Of a DNA stretch of 64,000 nt, positions 25,920 through 34,497 are shown one piece after another. The position numbers were made by a program, and so were the translations under genes. Location: contig CAUJSJ030000103.1 in the NCBI GenBank assembly GCA_963422775.4, positions 1 to 64,000 on the forward strand, written 5' to 3'. Position 1 is the stretch's first letter, and each line of letters starts with the position of its first letter. This DNA comes from Pelomonas sp963422775 (GTDB taxonomy: Bacteria; Pseudomonadota; Gammaproteobacteria; Burkholderiales; Burkholderiaceae_C). The notes under the pieces are model-generated. The model had not been told where the DNA came from. It worked only from the letters and a program-made list of their open reading frames with translations, and ran no database searches.

Positions 25920-26132
25920 TCAGTACAGCTTCTTGGGCAGCTGCATGCTGCGCACGCGCTTGTAGTGGCGCTTGACGGCCGCGGCCTTCTTGCGCTTGCG
26001 CTCGGCAGTGGGCTTTTCGTAGAACTCGCGGGCGCGCAGGTCGGTCAGCAGGCCCAGCTTTTCGATGGTGCGCTTGAAGCGACGCAGTGCGACGTCGAAC
26101 GGCTCGTTTTCCTTGACGCGGATGGTGGTCAT
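25920..26132 (-). CDS. rpsU: 30S ribosomal protein S21
   Basis: Small-subunit protein of 70 residues, full length for the family, starting [21 protein letters not shown] and ending in a basic C-terminal helix. It assists initiation on the 30S subunit platform. It has its own strong promoter 130 bases upstream and its own terminator. Confidence 0.98.
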
Positions 26133-26243
26133 TGATTTCCTTCAGATTGCGCTCGGTGTTCGCGGCTGGGATCAGCAGCAGGTTCCGGATTACTGCTTCT
26201 CTTGGTAATTCTTTAAAAGAAGTGCAGCGAATCGACGCGCGGG

Positions 26244-26255
26244 TTTGCTAGCAAA
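26244..26255. promoter_or_regulatory. 12-bp palindrome at the rpsU transcription start
   Basis: TTTGCTAGCAAA is a perfect 12-bp palindrome placed about 8 bases past the predicted -10 box of the rpsU promoter, i.e. at roughly +1 to +12. This is a classic place for a repressor site; no known regulator is assigned. Confidence 0.4.
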
Positions 26256-26262
26256 GCCGAGG

Positions 26263-26292
26263 ATTGTAGCCGGGAAATCAAGGACTTGCCAA
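26263..26292 (-). promoter_or_regulatory. sigma-70 type promoter of rpsU
   Basis: On the minus strand TTGGCA (26292-26287) and TACAAT (26268-26263) are separated by 18 bases; each differs from consensus at one position. It starts eight bases after the end of the baiN-like gene and gives a 5' leader of about 120 bases before rpsU. Confidence 0.7.
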
Positions 26293-26299
26293 GATTCGC

Positions 26300-27520
26300 T
26301 CAGTCGGTCGTCGGCGTGGCGGCCATGGCCTGCGCGCAGGCCACTGCGCTGGCCCAGGCCCACTGGAAGTTGTAGCCCCCCAGCCAGCCCGTCACGTCGA
26401 CGACTTCGCCGATGAAATACAGGCCCGGCAGGCGCTTGCTTTCCAGCGTTTGCGAGCTCAGCTCGCGGGTGCAGACGCCGCCGCGCATGACCTCGGCCTT
26501 GCGCCAGCCCTCGTCTCCGCTGGGCATCAGCTGCCAGTCATGCACGCTGCGGCCCAGGCGCTGCAGGTCGGCGTCACGGCAGTCGGCGAGTGGTTTGGCG
26601 GCGTCCAGGCCGGCACGTTCCAGCCAGGCTGCGGCCAGGCGCTGCGGCAGGCGGGCGCTGAATTCATTGCCGAGCTGGCGGCGCGAAGCAGCTTTGGCCA
26701 CGACAAGTTCCTTGTCCAGCTGCAATTCGGGCGCGAGGTTGATCTGCAGCGGCTGGTCGTCGGCCGTGCGGTAGCTGGAGATTTGCAGGATGGCCGGGCC
26801 ACTCAGGCCACGGTGGGTGAACAGCAGGTCTTCGAGGAAGCGCCCGCGAGCCTTGCCGGCGCCGCAAGACACTTCCACCGGCAGCGACAGACCCGCCAGC
26901 GCAGCGAAGGGCGCCCAGGTGTCGGCGTCGAAGGTCAGCGGCACCAGGGCCGGGCGGGGTTCGACGATGGCGTGCCCGAAGCGCTGGGCCAGGCGAAGGC
27001 CCCAGTCGCTGGCGCCGATCTTGGGGACCGGCAGGCCGCCGGTGGCGACGACGACACGCGGCGCCCGCACGGGGCCCCGGCTCGTGTCGAGGTCGAAACC
27101 GCCATCTGCGGCCTGGCGCACATCCGCCACCGTGCAGGGCTGCCAGCGCGTGACGCCACCGGCTTCGCACTCCTTGACCAGCATCTGGATGATCTGCTCG
27201 GCCGAGTCGTCGCAGAACAGTTGGCCCTTGTGCTTCTCGTGGAAGGCAATGCGGTGGCTCTGCACCAGCTTGATGAAGTCCTGCGGCGTGTAGCGCGCCA
27301 GGGCCGAGCGGCAGAAGGCCGGGTTCTCGGACAGGAAATTGGCCGGCCCGGCTTCACGGTTCGTGAAATTGCACCGCCCACCTCCCGAGATGCGGATTTT
27401 CTCGGCCAGCTTGGGCGCGTGGTCGATCAGCAGCACTTTGAGCCCGCGTTGGCCGGCCTGGGCCGCGCAGAACAGGCCTGCAGCGCCTGCTCCCACCACC
27501 ACCGCATCGAATCCCTGCAT
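26300..27520 (-). CDS. NAD(P)/FAD-dependent oxidoreductase, BaiN/HI0933 family
   Basis: A 406-residue flavoprotein of the HI0933-like (BaiN/RdsA) family. The N-terminal dinucleotide fold VVVGAGAAGLFCAAQAGQRG, the ISGGGRCNFTN motif near residues 44-54, GGLPVPKIGASDWG and the C-terminal GEVVDVTGWLGGYNFQWAWASA are all family markers. The ATG at 27520 is preceded by a strong AGGGAGG ribosome binding site, which settles the start against the longer open frame. The natural substrate is unknown in most bacteria. Confidence 0.92.
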   Translation of the reverse strand: MQGFDAVVVGAGAAGLFCAAQAGQRGLKVLLIDHAPKLAEKIRISGGGRCNFTNREAGPANFLSENPAFCRSALARYTPQDFIKLVQSHRIAFHEKHKGQLFCDDSAEQIIQMLVKECEAGGVTRWQPCTVADVRQAADGGFDLDTSRGPVRAPRVVVATGGLPVPKIGASDWGLRLAQRFGHAIVEPRPALVPLTFDADTWAPFAALAGLSLPVEVSCGAGKARGRFLEDLLFTHRGLSGPAILQISSYRTADDQPLQINLAPELQLDKELVVAKAASRRQLGNEFSARLPQRLAAAWLERAGLDAAKPLADCRDADLQRLGRSVHDWQLMPSGDEGWRKAEVMRGGVCTRELSSQTLESKRLPGLYFIGEVVDVTGWLGGYNFQWAWASAVACAQAMAATPTTD

Positions 27521-27640
27521 AAGCCTCCCTTGAATGGGGCGGCATTGTCGTGGGTAGGCGCGGCGAAACTCGTTAGGATCCATGCCGGGTAGCAAAAGGG
27601 CCTTCTAGGGGGGAGGCCCGATTCATGGGGTGATCCGGCC

Positions 27641-27670
27641 TTGCTGGCGCCGCTTTTGCCCCACTACATT
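27641..27670 (+). promoter_or_regulatory. candidate promoter of the PAS/degenerate GGDEF gene
   Basis: TTGCTG and TACATT with an 18-base spacer, ending 66 bases before the ATG at 27736. The rest of the 215-base divergent region (27521-27735) shows nothing I can assign. Confidence 0.4.
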
Positions 27671-27735
27671 CCCTCGACACCCTTGGCGCATCGCGGTTTT
27701 CCGCCGCACGCGCACGATCGCATCAAAACGATTTC

Positions 27736-28749
27736 ATGGACATGACTGCCGACCCGACCGCGATGGAGCCGCAACCCGGCAGCCTGGCGCATTGGCTGGC
27801 GAGTCATGCCGAACTCGGCAGCGAGGCGCTGGCCGGGCTGCTCGCGCTGATCGAGCCCTTGGGCAGCCAGGCGGCCATCAAGGCCGTCGCGACCGGCCGC
27901 TACGTGTTCGCGAATGCCGGCCTGGCCCAGATGTTCGAGCGCGAGGCCGTCGTCGGCCACACCGACGCCGAATTGCTCAAGCCTGACGAGACGACGGCGC
28001 TGCGCCGCGTCGAGCAGACCGTCATGGCCCAGCGCTTCCCTGTCGTCAGCGAACACAAGCTGGAGATCAACGGTCGCCGGCGCGAGTTCAGCGTCACGCG
28101 ACTGGCTCTCGGGGCAGACTTCCTGATTGCCGTCTGGCACGAGCGCACCGAGGAGCGCCACCGCGAGGCGCATCTGCAGCGCGCGCTGGCCCAGATCGAG
28201 CAGCAGCAGAGCGCCATCGAACAGATTCGCCGCGAGCTGCAGCAGGGCTCGGGCCGGGATGACGTCTCGGGCCTGTACATGCGTGCGCAGTTCGACGACC
28301 AACTGCTGCGCGAGATCGACCTGTCCTCGCGCGAGCATCGCGAGTTCGCCCTCGTCGTCATCGCGCTGGATTCGTCGTCAGCCATTGACGGGCTGGGCGA
28401 AGAGGCCCAGCAGCGCCTGCTCGAAGGCATCGGCCGCATGCTGCGCGCCAACACGCGGGCCATGGACTCGGCCTGCCGCATCGGTGCGCAGCGTTTCGCC
28501 GTGCTGCTGTCGGGCGTGGGCCTGGCGACGGCGCATGCACGCATGGAGCAGTTGCGCCGGCAGTGCGCGGCGCAGATCGTCGTGCTCAACGGTCAGGATC
28601 TCGGCCTGTCGATCTCGATGGGCGTGTCCAGCTTCCCGCACACGGCCTCGCGCCAGGACGAGCTGATGGCCGCCAGCGAAGCCGCCGTGCACGAGGCTCA
28701 GCGCCGCGGCGGCAACCAGGTGGTGCTGGCTTCCATCGCCTTCGGCTAG
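27736..28749 (+). CDS. PAS domain protein with degenerate GGDEF domain
   Basis: A 337-residue cytoplasmic protein. Residues about 35-135 form a PAS-like sensor (YVFANAGLAQMFEREAVVGHTDAELL), then a coiled coil (residues 140-170) and a GGDEF-fold domain. The active-site motif GG(D/E)EF is replaced by GAQRF near residue 256, so cyclase activity is unlikely, but the RxxD inhibition site survives as RAMD exactly five residues before it. It is therefore more likely a c-di-GMP-binding receptor than a synthase (inference). It is divergent from the baiN-like gene and converges with the gene at 28766. Confidence 0.85.
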   Translation: MDMTADPTAMEPQPGSLAHWLASHAELGSEALAGLLALIEPLGSQAAIKAVATGRYVFANAGLAQMFEREAVVGHTDAELLKPDETTALRRVEQTVMAQRFPVVSEHKLEINGRRREFSVTRLALGADFLIAVWHERTEERHREAHLQRALAQIEQQQSAIEQIRRELQQGSGRDDVSGLYMRAQFDDQLLREIDLSSREHREFALVVIALDSSSAIDGLGEEAQQRLLEGIGRMLRANTRAMDSACRIGAQRFAVLLSGVGLATAHARMEQLRRQCAAQIVVLNGQDLGLSISMGVSSFPHTASRQDELMAASEAAVHEAQRRGGNQVVLASIAFG

Positions 28750-28765
28750 TGCCTGACGCCAACCG

Positions 28766-29653
28766 TCAGGACGGCGCCGGCAGGAAGCGGCCCAGTTCAC
28801 CCGCCCGCAGGGCCGCAGCGAGGCGGGCTGCCAGGGCCACGGCGGCGGGCGTCTCCCGCGCGGCACGCGACGCTGCACAACCATCGCCGCGCAGGCAGGC
28901 CAGCCAGACTTCGGGATCGCGTTCGTCGCAGGCGAGGCCGAAGTGGCAGGGCAGCAGGCGCAACGCCGCCTGGGCCGTAGCGCGGCCCTGCTCGTCGTCG
29001 AAGGGTTGGCCGTCGAAGTAGAGCCGCGGCTCGCCGTCGATGCGACGCAGCAGCAGGCGTTCGCCGAGTTCGGCGAGCAGCAGCGCATCCGGCCTTGCAA
29101 AGACGGCCTGCAGCAGGGCCAAGCCATCCAGGTCGGACTGCTGCACGGCCAGCAGCGGGTCTGCGCCCATCGTCTCGTCACGCGCGATGTTGACCAGGGC
29201 CAGCCACTCGCCGTTCGCGAACTGGCTGCAACCAGCCGCAAGCGCCGCCTGGCGGGCGACAGCATGTTGGTGGCGGGCGTCGTTGGGGTCGGGCGGGCCG
29301 GCGGCCTGCAGGCCTGCCAAATCGGCGCAACGCCGCGCCAGCGCGCGGGCGTAGAGCCGGCCGCCCTGAGCAGGCGCGGCCAGGGCGGCATGCACGCTGG
29401 CGCGCAACTGAGCCTCGGGCGCGGCGAGCAGGCCGGTGAGGTCCGCTGGCGATGCCGCCGCATTCGCTGGCATGGCGCGCAGCGCTGGCCCTGGCGCGGG
29501 CGCCTCGGACTTGGGCGCTGCTCGGGTTGCGACGGCAGCCGGGCGCGGCGCCTCGGCCTCCTTCACCGGGCCGCCCCACCACGCCCAGGCCAGCAGCGCG
29601 GCGCTGAGCGCCAGTGCCGCCGGCGGTGCGATCACCAGACCGCTTGCGGCCAT
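28766..29653 (-). CDS. hypothetical exported/anchored Ala-rich protein
   Basis: Not recognised. 295 residues: an N-terminal hydrophobic segment (residues about 5-27, ending in AWAWWGG), an Ala/Pro-rich linker to about residue 70, and a helical domain with four cysteines (ALARRCADL, AAGCSQF, LPCHFGLACDE, CLRGDGCAA) that could form disulfides in the periplasm. Its start overlaps the end of the GH43 gene by 22 bases, so it is probably co-translated. Codon use and GC match the neighbours. Confidence 0.7.
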   Translation of the reverse strand: MAASGLVIAPPAALALSAALLAWAWWGGPVKEAEAPRPAAVATRAAPKSEAPAPGPALRAMPANAAASPADLTGLLAAPEAQLRASVHAALAAPAQGGRLYARALARRCADLAGLQAAGPPDPNDARHQHAVARQAALAAGCSQFANGEWLALVNIARDETMGADPLLAVQQSDLDGLALLQAVFARPDALLLAELGERLLLRRIDGEPRLYFDGQPFDDEQGRATAQAALRLLPCHFGLACDERDPEVWLACLRGDGCAASRAARETPAAVALAARLAAALRAGELGRFLPAPS

Positions 29654-30609
29654 CCGTCGGCCCCCCAGGTCACGTTGTTGATGAAGAGCGCCGGCGCGCC
29701 GTTGTTCTGGGCGTCATAGGCGTGCCAGGCGATCACCGAGCCATCGTCCAGCAGCGACTGCCCGCCCGGCCCCTTGAAGCGCGTGCCGCTGGACGCCAGC
29801 ACCGTGCCGCCGCCGGACATCATGGCCACGCCGGCCTTGTCGACGTAGGGCCCGGTGATGGAGGTCGAGCGGCCCACCACGATGTAGTAGGTGCTGCTCG
29901 CGCCCTTGCAGCAGGCGCCCTTGGACGCGAACAGGTAGTACCAGGTCGTGCCGCCGATGGCTTTCTTGACGACGAAGCCGTTCTCGATGCCGTTGGTGGC
30001 GTCCTTGGCGATGTTGACCACGCCACCGCTGGGCGGCTTCAGGTTCACCTTGCTCACGCGGGTGATGTGGATGCCGTTCCAGAACGAGCCGAAGACGAGG
30101 TAGGGGTCGCCGTTGGCCGCGAGCACGAAGGCCGGGTCGATGGCGTTGTAGCCGTCGCCCGACTTGGAGGTCAGGATGGCGCCCTGGTCCACCCACTGGC
30201 CGGTCGATATGCCGCCGGCCGAGGTGGTCAGGCCGATGGCCGATTTCTGCGAATACAGGCTGGACACCGCGTAGTAGCAATAGCCCAGGCCGCCGTACTC
30301 GCCGCAACCGGGCGCCCAGACCATGGCGGTCTTGTCGGCCGGCAGATAGGTTCTCCACCAGGCCAGGCCGCTGCCGAAGATGGGCAAGCCCTGCGTCCAG
30401 GCGTGGCCGTCGCTCGAATACTTGACGCCGATACCGCCGTTGTCGGTGGTCTCAAACATCCACCAGGTCGAGCTCGTCTTGTAGATGTTGGGGTCGTGGG
30501 TGCCCAGCGATCCGGTCAGTGTCCAGGGTGCTGCCTGGGCGAGGGAGAGGGTGGCGGCAAGCGCGCAGCCCGCAGCCAAGCGCACGAGGCGCTTGCAAGT
30601 CAGGAACAT
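29632..30609 (-). CDS. glycoside hydrolase family 43 protein, arabinan endo-1,5-alpha-L-arabinosidase-like
   Basis: A 325-residue secreted enzyme: signal peptide ending LSLAQAA (about residue 27), then a five-bladed-propeller catalytic domain. The catalytic base lies in HDPNIYK (Asp about 39), the second Asp in AIDPAF (about 157) and the acid Glu in GIENGFVV (about 211), the GH43 triad. The overall sequence is closest to endo-arabinanases that attack plant pectin side chains. No transporter or other plant-polysaccharide gene lies nearby. A GGAG ribosome binding site precedes the ATG. Confidence 0.88.
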   Translation of the reverse strand: MFLTCKRLVRLAAGCALAATLSLAQAAPWTLTGSLGTHDPNIYKTSSTWWMFETTDNGGIGVKYSSDGHAWTQGLPIFGSGLAWWRTYLPADKTAMVWAPGCGEYGGLGYCYYAVSSLYSQKSAIGLTTSAGGISTGQWVDQGAILTSKSGDGYNAIDPAFVLAANGDPYLVFGSFWNGIHITRVSKVNLKPPSGGVVNIAKDATNGIENGFVVKKAIGGTTWYYLFASKGACCKGASSTYYIVVGRSTSITGPYVDKAGVAMMSGGGTVLASSGTRFKGPGGQSLLDDGSVIAWHAYDAQNNGAPALFINNVTWGADGWPQAVW

Positions 30610-30745
30610 GGTGTGTCTCCGGTGTGGCGGGCTGCCTCGTACGGGCAGGCCTCGTGGTTTGCCTGGAACCGGCGCCAGTCCCGGGCGAATGGATTAAACA
30701 TGACTATTTGAGTTGCTTGACCCAGCGGTTACGCCAATTCAGAAG

Positions 30746-30778
30746 TTGATATCGCTTAAAAGTAATACTTAAACTTTT
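30746..30778 (+). promoter_or_regulatory. AT-rich candidate control region before dnaE
   Basis: The 245 bases between the GH43 start and dnaE include a locally AT-rich stretch. It holds TTGATA followed 17 bases later by TTAAAC (a weak promoter candidate for dnaE) and an AAAAGT/ACTTTT inverted repeat at 30758-30778. Assignment to dnaE or to GH43 control is uncertain. Confidence 0.25.
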
Positions 30779-30854
30779 CAGCCTATCAAGGGTCATGTCA
30801 GTGTTGCCGTGCCTGCTCGGCATTGGGGGGCAGGGCGCTTCCTACAATGCCGCG

Positions 30855-33800
30855 ATGCCCGAGACTGCCCTGCAAGACCCGCCCTTCGTTCACCTGCGCA
30901 TGCACACCGAGTTCTCGGTGGTGGATGGCACCCTCCGCACCGATGACGCGGCCGACGCTGCTGCAAAAGACGGGCAGGTGGCTGCGGCCATCACCGACCT
31001 GGCCAACCTGTTCGGCGGCATCAAGTTCTACTCGGCCATGCGCAAGAAGGGCGTGCAGCCCATCCTCGGCGCGGACTGCTGGCTGGAGACCGACGCCACC
31101 GACAAGCCCCCCACACGGCTGCTGCTGCTGGTGCAGAACAGCCAGGGCTATCTGAACCTCAGCGAACTGCTGTCACGCGCGTGGATCGACAACGTGCAGC
31201 GCAACCAGGCCTGCCTGAAATGGGAATGGCTGCAGGAACTGGGCGCCGGCTTGATCTGCCTGTCGGGCGCGCAGCACGGCGGCCTGGGCCAGGCGTTGAT
31301 GCAGGGCGACACCGTGCGTGCCAAGGAATGGGCGCAACGACTGTCCGATGTGTTCCCCGGGCGCTTCTACATCGAACTGCAGCGGGCCGGCCTGCCTGGC
31401 CAGGAGGCGCTCGTGCAGGCGAGCGTGCCGCTGGCGGCCGAACTGGGCCTGCCGGTCGTCGCGACGCATCCGATCCAGTTCCTGGCGGAAGACGACTTCG
31501 AGGCTCACGAGGCGCGCGTCTGCGTGGCCGAGGGCGAAACACTGGCCAACCCCAAGCGCATCAAGCGCTTCCTGCCCAGCCAGTATTTCAAGACGCAGGC
31601 GCAGATGCGCGAGCTGTTCAAGGACATCCCGAGCGCAGTCCAGAACACCACCGAGATTGCGCGCCGCTGCTCGCTGACGCTGGTGCTGGGCAAGCCGCAG
31701 CTGCCCAACTTCCCGACGCCGCTGATGGACGACGGCACGCCGATGCCGATGGACCGCTACTTCCGCGAGCTGAGCCATGAGGGCCTGGTGGGGCGGCTGG
31801 TGCACCTCTTCCCTGATGAGGCGGAGCGCGAGAAGGAACGGCCGCGCTACGTCGAGCGGCTGGAATTCGAACTGAACACCATCATCAAGATGGGCTTCCC
31901 GGGCTACTTCCTCATTGTGTCGGACTTCATCCGCTGGGCGAAGGAAAACGGCTGCCCGGTGGGCCCTGGCCGGGGTTCGGGCGCGGGCTCGCTCGTCGCC
32001 TACGCGCTGCTCATCACTGACCTGGACCCGCTCAAGTACAACCTGCTGTTCGAGCGCTTCCTGAACCCGGAGCGGGTGTCCATGCCCGACTTCGACATCG
32101 ACTTCTGCCAGGGCAACCGCGACCGCGTCATCGACTACGTCAAGGACAAGTACGGCCGCCCGGCGGTCAGCCAGATCGCGACGTTCGGCACCATGGCCGC
32201 CAAAGCGGCGTTGAGGGACATCGGCCGCGTGCTCGGCATGGGCTATGGCCATGTGGACAGCATCGCCAAGCTCATTCCCGCGCCACCGGGCAAGACGGTG
32301 ACGCTGGCGAAGCTGCCGCCCAACTTCGACCCCGACAAGGCCAAGGTCATCTACGCCCGCCACGAGGCGCCGGAGCTGGAGGAGCGCGAGGCCGCCGACG
32401 AGGAAGTGGCCGAGCTGCTGAAGCTGGCCGCTCGCGTGGAAGGCATGGTGCGCAACATCGGCATGCATGCCGGCGGCGTGCTGATCGCGCCGGGCAAGAT
32501 CACCGACTTCTGCCCGCAGTACCAGCAGCCCGGCTCGACCTCGGCGGTGAGTCAGTTCGACAAGGACGACGTGGAGGCCATCGGCCTGGTGAAGTTCGAC
32601 TTCCTGGGCCTGGCCACACTGACCATCCTGGAGCTGGCCAAGAACTTCATTGTCGCCCGCTACCCGGACCGCGCAGGCTTCGACTGGGCCAACGTGCCGC
32701 TGGTCGACAAGAAGGTGTTCGACCTGTTCGGCAAGGGCTATTCCGAGAGCGTGTTCCAGTTTGAATCGCCCGGCATGCAGCGCCTCTTGAAGGACGCCAA
32801 GCCCTCGCGCTTCGAAGACCTGATCGCGCTGGTGTCGCTGTACCGCCCGGGCCCGATGGACCTGATTCCGTCCTTCGTCGCCCGCAAGCATGGCAAGGAG
32901 GTCATCGAGTACCCGCACCCGCTGCTGGGCCAGGTGCTGGAGGAGACCTACGGCGTCTTCGTCTACCAGGAGCAGGTGATGCAGGCAGCCCAGGTGCTGG
33001 GCGGTTACAGCCTCGGCGGCGCCGACATGCTGCGCCGCGCGATGGGCAAGAAGAAGGCCGAGGAGATGGCCATGCACCGCGAGATCTTCCGCAAGGGGGC
33101 CGCGGAGAAGGGCATCGACCAGCAAAAAGCCGACGAGGTCTTCGACCTGATGGAGAAGTTCGCGGGCTACGGCTTCAACAAGTCGCACGCCGCCGCCTAC
33201 GCCTTGCTGTCGTACCACACGGCCTGGCTGAAGACGCACTACACGGCCGAGTTCTACGCCGCGAACATGACCATCGAAATGGACGACACCGACAAGCTCA
33301 AGGTGTTGCTCAACGACGCCAAGATCTTCGGCATCGAGTTCCAGTCGCCCTGCGTGAACAAGGGCGTGTACCGCTTCGAGCCGATCACGAACCGGCTGGT
33401 GAACTACGGACTCGGCGCCGTCAAGGGCACGGGGCGTGGCGCCATCGAGGCCATCATCGCGGCGCGCGAGTCCGGCGGCCCCTTCCTGAGCTTCTACGAC
33501 TTCTGCCTGCGCGTGGACCGCAAGGCCGTCAACAAGCGCGCGGTGGAAGCGCTCATCAAGGCCGGCGCCTTCGACAGCATCAATCCTGAGCGCTCCAAGC
33601 TGCTCGCCAGCGTCGGGCGCGGCTACACGCATGCGGAAACGCAGGAGGCCAACGCCGACCAGGGCGGGCTGTTCGATTTCGGCGACTCGCATGCCGCGTC
33701 TCACGTCGAGCCCGACCTCGTCGATGCGGCGGTGTGGAGCATCAAGGAGCGCCTGTCGCTGGAGAAGACGGCCATCGGCTTCTACCTGTCGGGCCACCTG

Positions 33801-34403
33801 TTCGACCACGGCGGCGCCGAGGTGCGACGCATCGTCAAGCGCCAGATCGCCGACCTGGTGGACAGCCGCGAGCCGACGCTGGTGGCCGGCATCGTCAGCG
33901 ATCTGCGCGTCATCAACGGCCAGCGCGGCCGTGTCGCCATCTTCAAGCTCGACGACAAGAGCGACGCCGTCGAGGCCGTGGCCAACGAGGAGCTGCTCAA
34001 CGCCAACAAGGAACTGCTGGCCGAGGACGAACTCATCATTGCCCAAGGCAAGGTGCAGAACGACCGCTTCTCCGGCGGCCTGCGCATGAACGTGCAGGCC
34101 GTGTGGAGCCTGGCCGCCGCGCGCGCGAAATTTGGCCGCCACCTGTTGCTGGGCAATGCCGGCGCTGCCGGGCTGATCCAGGAGCTCGTCGAGCGCTTCC
34201 CGCCGCGTGACGTGCAGACAGAGGAGGGCGTCACGAGAAAGCTCGGGTTGCCGGTGCGTGTGGCCGTCAAGTCAGAGCCCGCGGGCGACAAGGTCGGCGC
34301 GCGCTGGCTGGTGGAGCTGGGCGAGGCCAGCCGCTTTTGGCCTGCCGATGAGGCGTTGGTCAAATTGGGCGCTGCGGCTGAGGTGGTGTACGACGCTGGC
34401 TGA
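30855..34403 (+). CDS. dnaE: DNA polymerase III subunit alpha
   Basis: Replicative polymerase catalytic subunit, 1182 residues, full length. N-terminal PHP domain (FVHLRMHTEFSVVDG), polymerase palm with the catalytic PDFDIDFC motif near residue 413, GRGSGAGSLVAYAL just before it, the helix-hairpin-helix and C-terminal OB fold (TLVAGIVSDLRVINGQRG). The ATG at 30855 is chosen because the PHP domain begins right after; the frame opens 20 codons earlier. Confidence 0.98.
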   Translation: MPETALQDPPFVHLRMHTEFSVVDGTLRTDDAADAAAKDGQVAAAITDLANLFGGIKFYSAMRKKGVQPILGADCWLETDATDKPPTRLLLLVQNSQGYLNLSELLSRAWIDNVQRNQACLKWEWLQELGAGLICLSGAQHGGLGQALMQGDTVRAKEWAQRLSDVFPGRFYIELQRAGLPGQEALVQASVPLAAELGLPVVATHPIQFLAEDDFEAHEARVCVAEGETLANPKRIKRFLPSQYFKTQAQMRELFKDIPSAVQNTTEIARRCSLTLVLGKPQLPNFPTPLMDDGTPMPMDRYFRELSHEGLVGRLVHLFPDEAEREKERPRYVERLEFELNTIIKMGFPGYFLIVSDFIRWAKENGCPVGPGRGSGAGSLVAYALLITDLDPLKYNLLFERFLNPERVSMPDFDIDFCQGNRDRVIDYVKDKYGRPAVSQIATFGTMAAKAALRDIGRVLGMGYGHVDSIAKLIPAPPGKTVTLAKLPPNFDPDKAKVIYARHEAPELEEREAADEEVAELLKLAARVEGMVRNIGMHAGGVLIAPGKITDFCPQYQQPGSTSAVSQFDKDDVEAIGLVKFDFLGLATLTILELAKNFIVARYPDRAGFDWANVPLVDKKVFDLFGKGYSESVFQFESPGMQRLLKDAKPSRFEDLIALVSLYRPGPMDLIPSFVARKHGKEVIEYPHPLLGQVLEETYGVFVYQEQVMQAAQVLGGYSLGGADMLRRAMGKKKAEEMAMHREIFRKGAAEKGIDQQKADEVFDLMEKFAGYGFNKSHAAAYALLSYHTAWLKTHYTAEFYAANMTIEMDDTDKLKVLLNDAKIFGIEFQSPCVNKGVYRFEPITNRLVNYGLGAVKGTGRGAIEAIIAARESGGPFLSFYDFCLRVDRKAVNKRAVEALIKAGAFDSINPERSKLLASVGRGYTHAETQEANADQGGLFDFGDSHAASHVEPDLVDAAVWSIKERLSLEKTAIGFYLSGHLFDHGGAEVRRIVKRQIADLVDSREPTLVAGIVSDLRVINGQRGRVAIFKLDDKSDAVEAVANEELLNANKELLAEDELIIAQGKVQNDRFSGGLRMNVQAVWSLAAARAKFGRHLLLGNAGAAGLIQELVERFPPRDVQTEEGVTRKLGLPVRVAVKSEPAGDKVGARWLVELGEASRFWPADEALVKLGAAAEVVYDAG

Positions 34404-34497
34404 GGCTTGCTGCCGAAGGGCGCCGTGCACAGGCGGCGTTGCGGCCAGGGGCCAGGTCCTCGTACTTCGCCCACAAGTTTGAACAAGGAAATCAGGC

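Noticed and set aside
31173..34142. 989-codon minus-strand open frame
   Set aside because: Antisense of dnaE; His/Val/Leu-rich low-complexity product, no family match, while the plus-strand frame is a complete polymerase.
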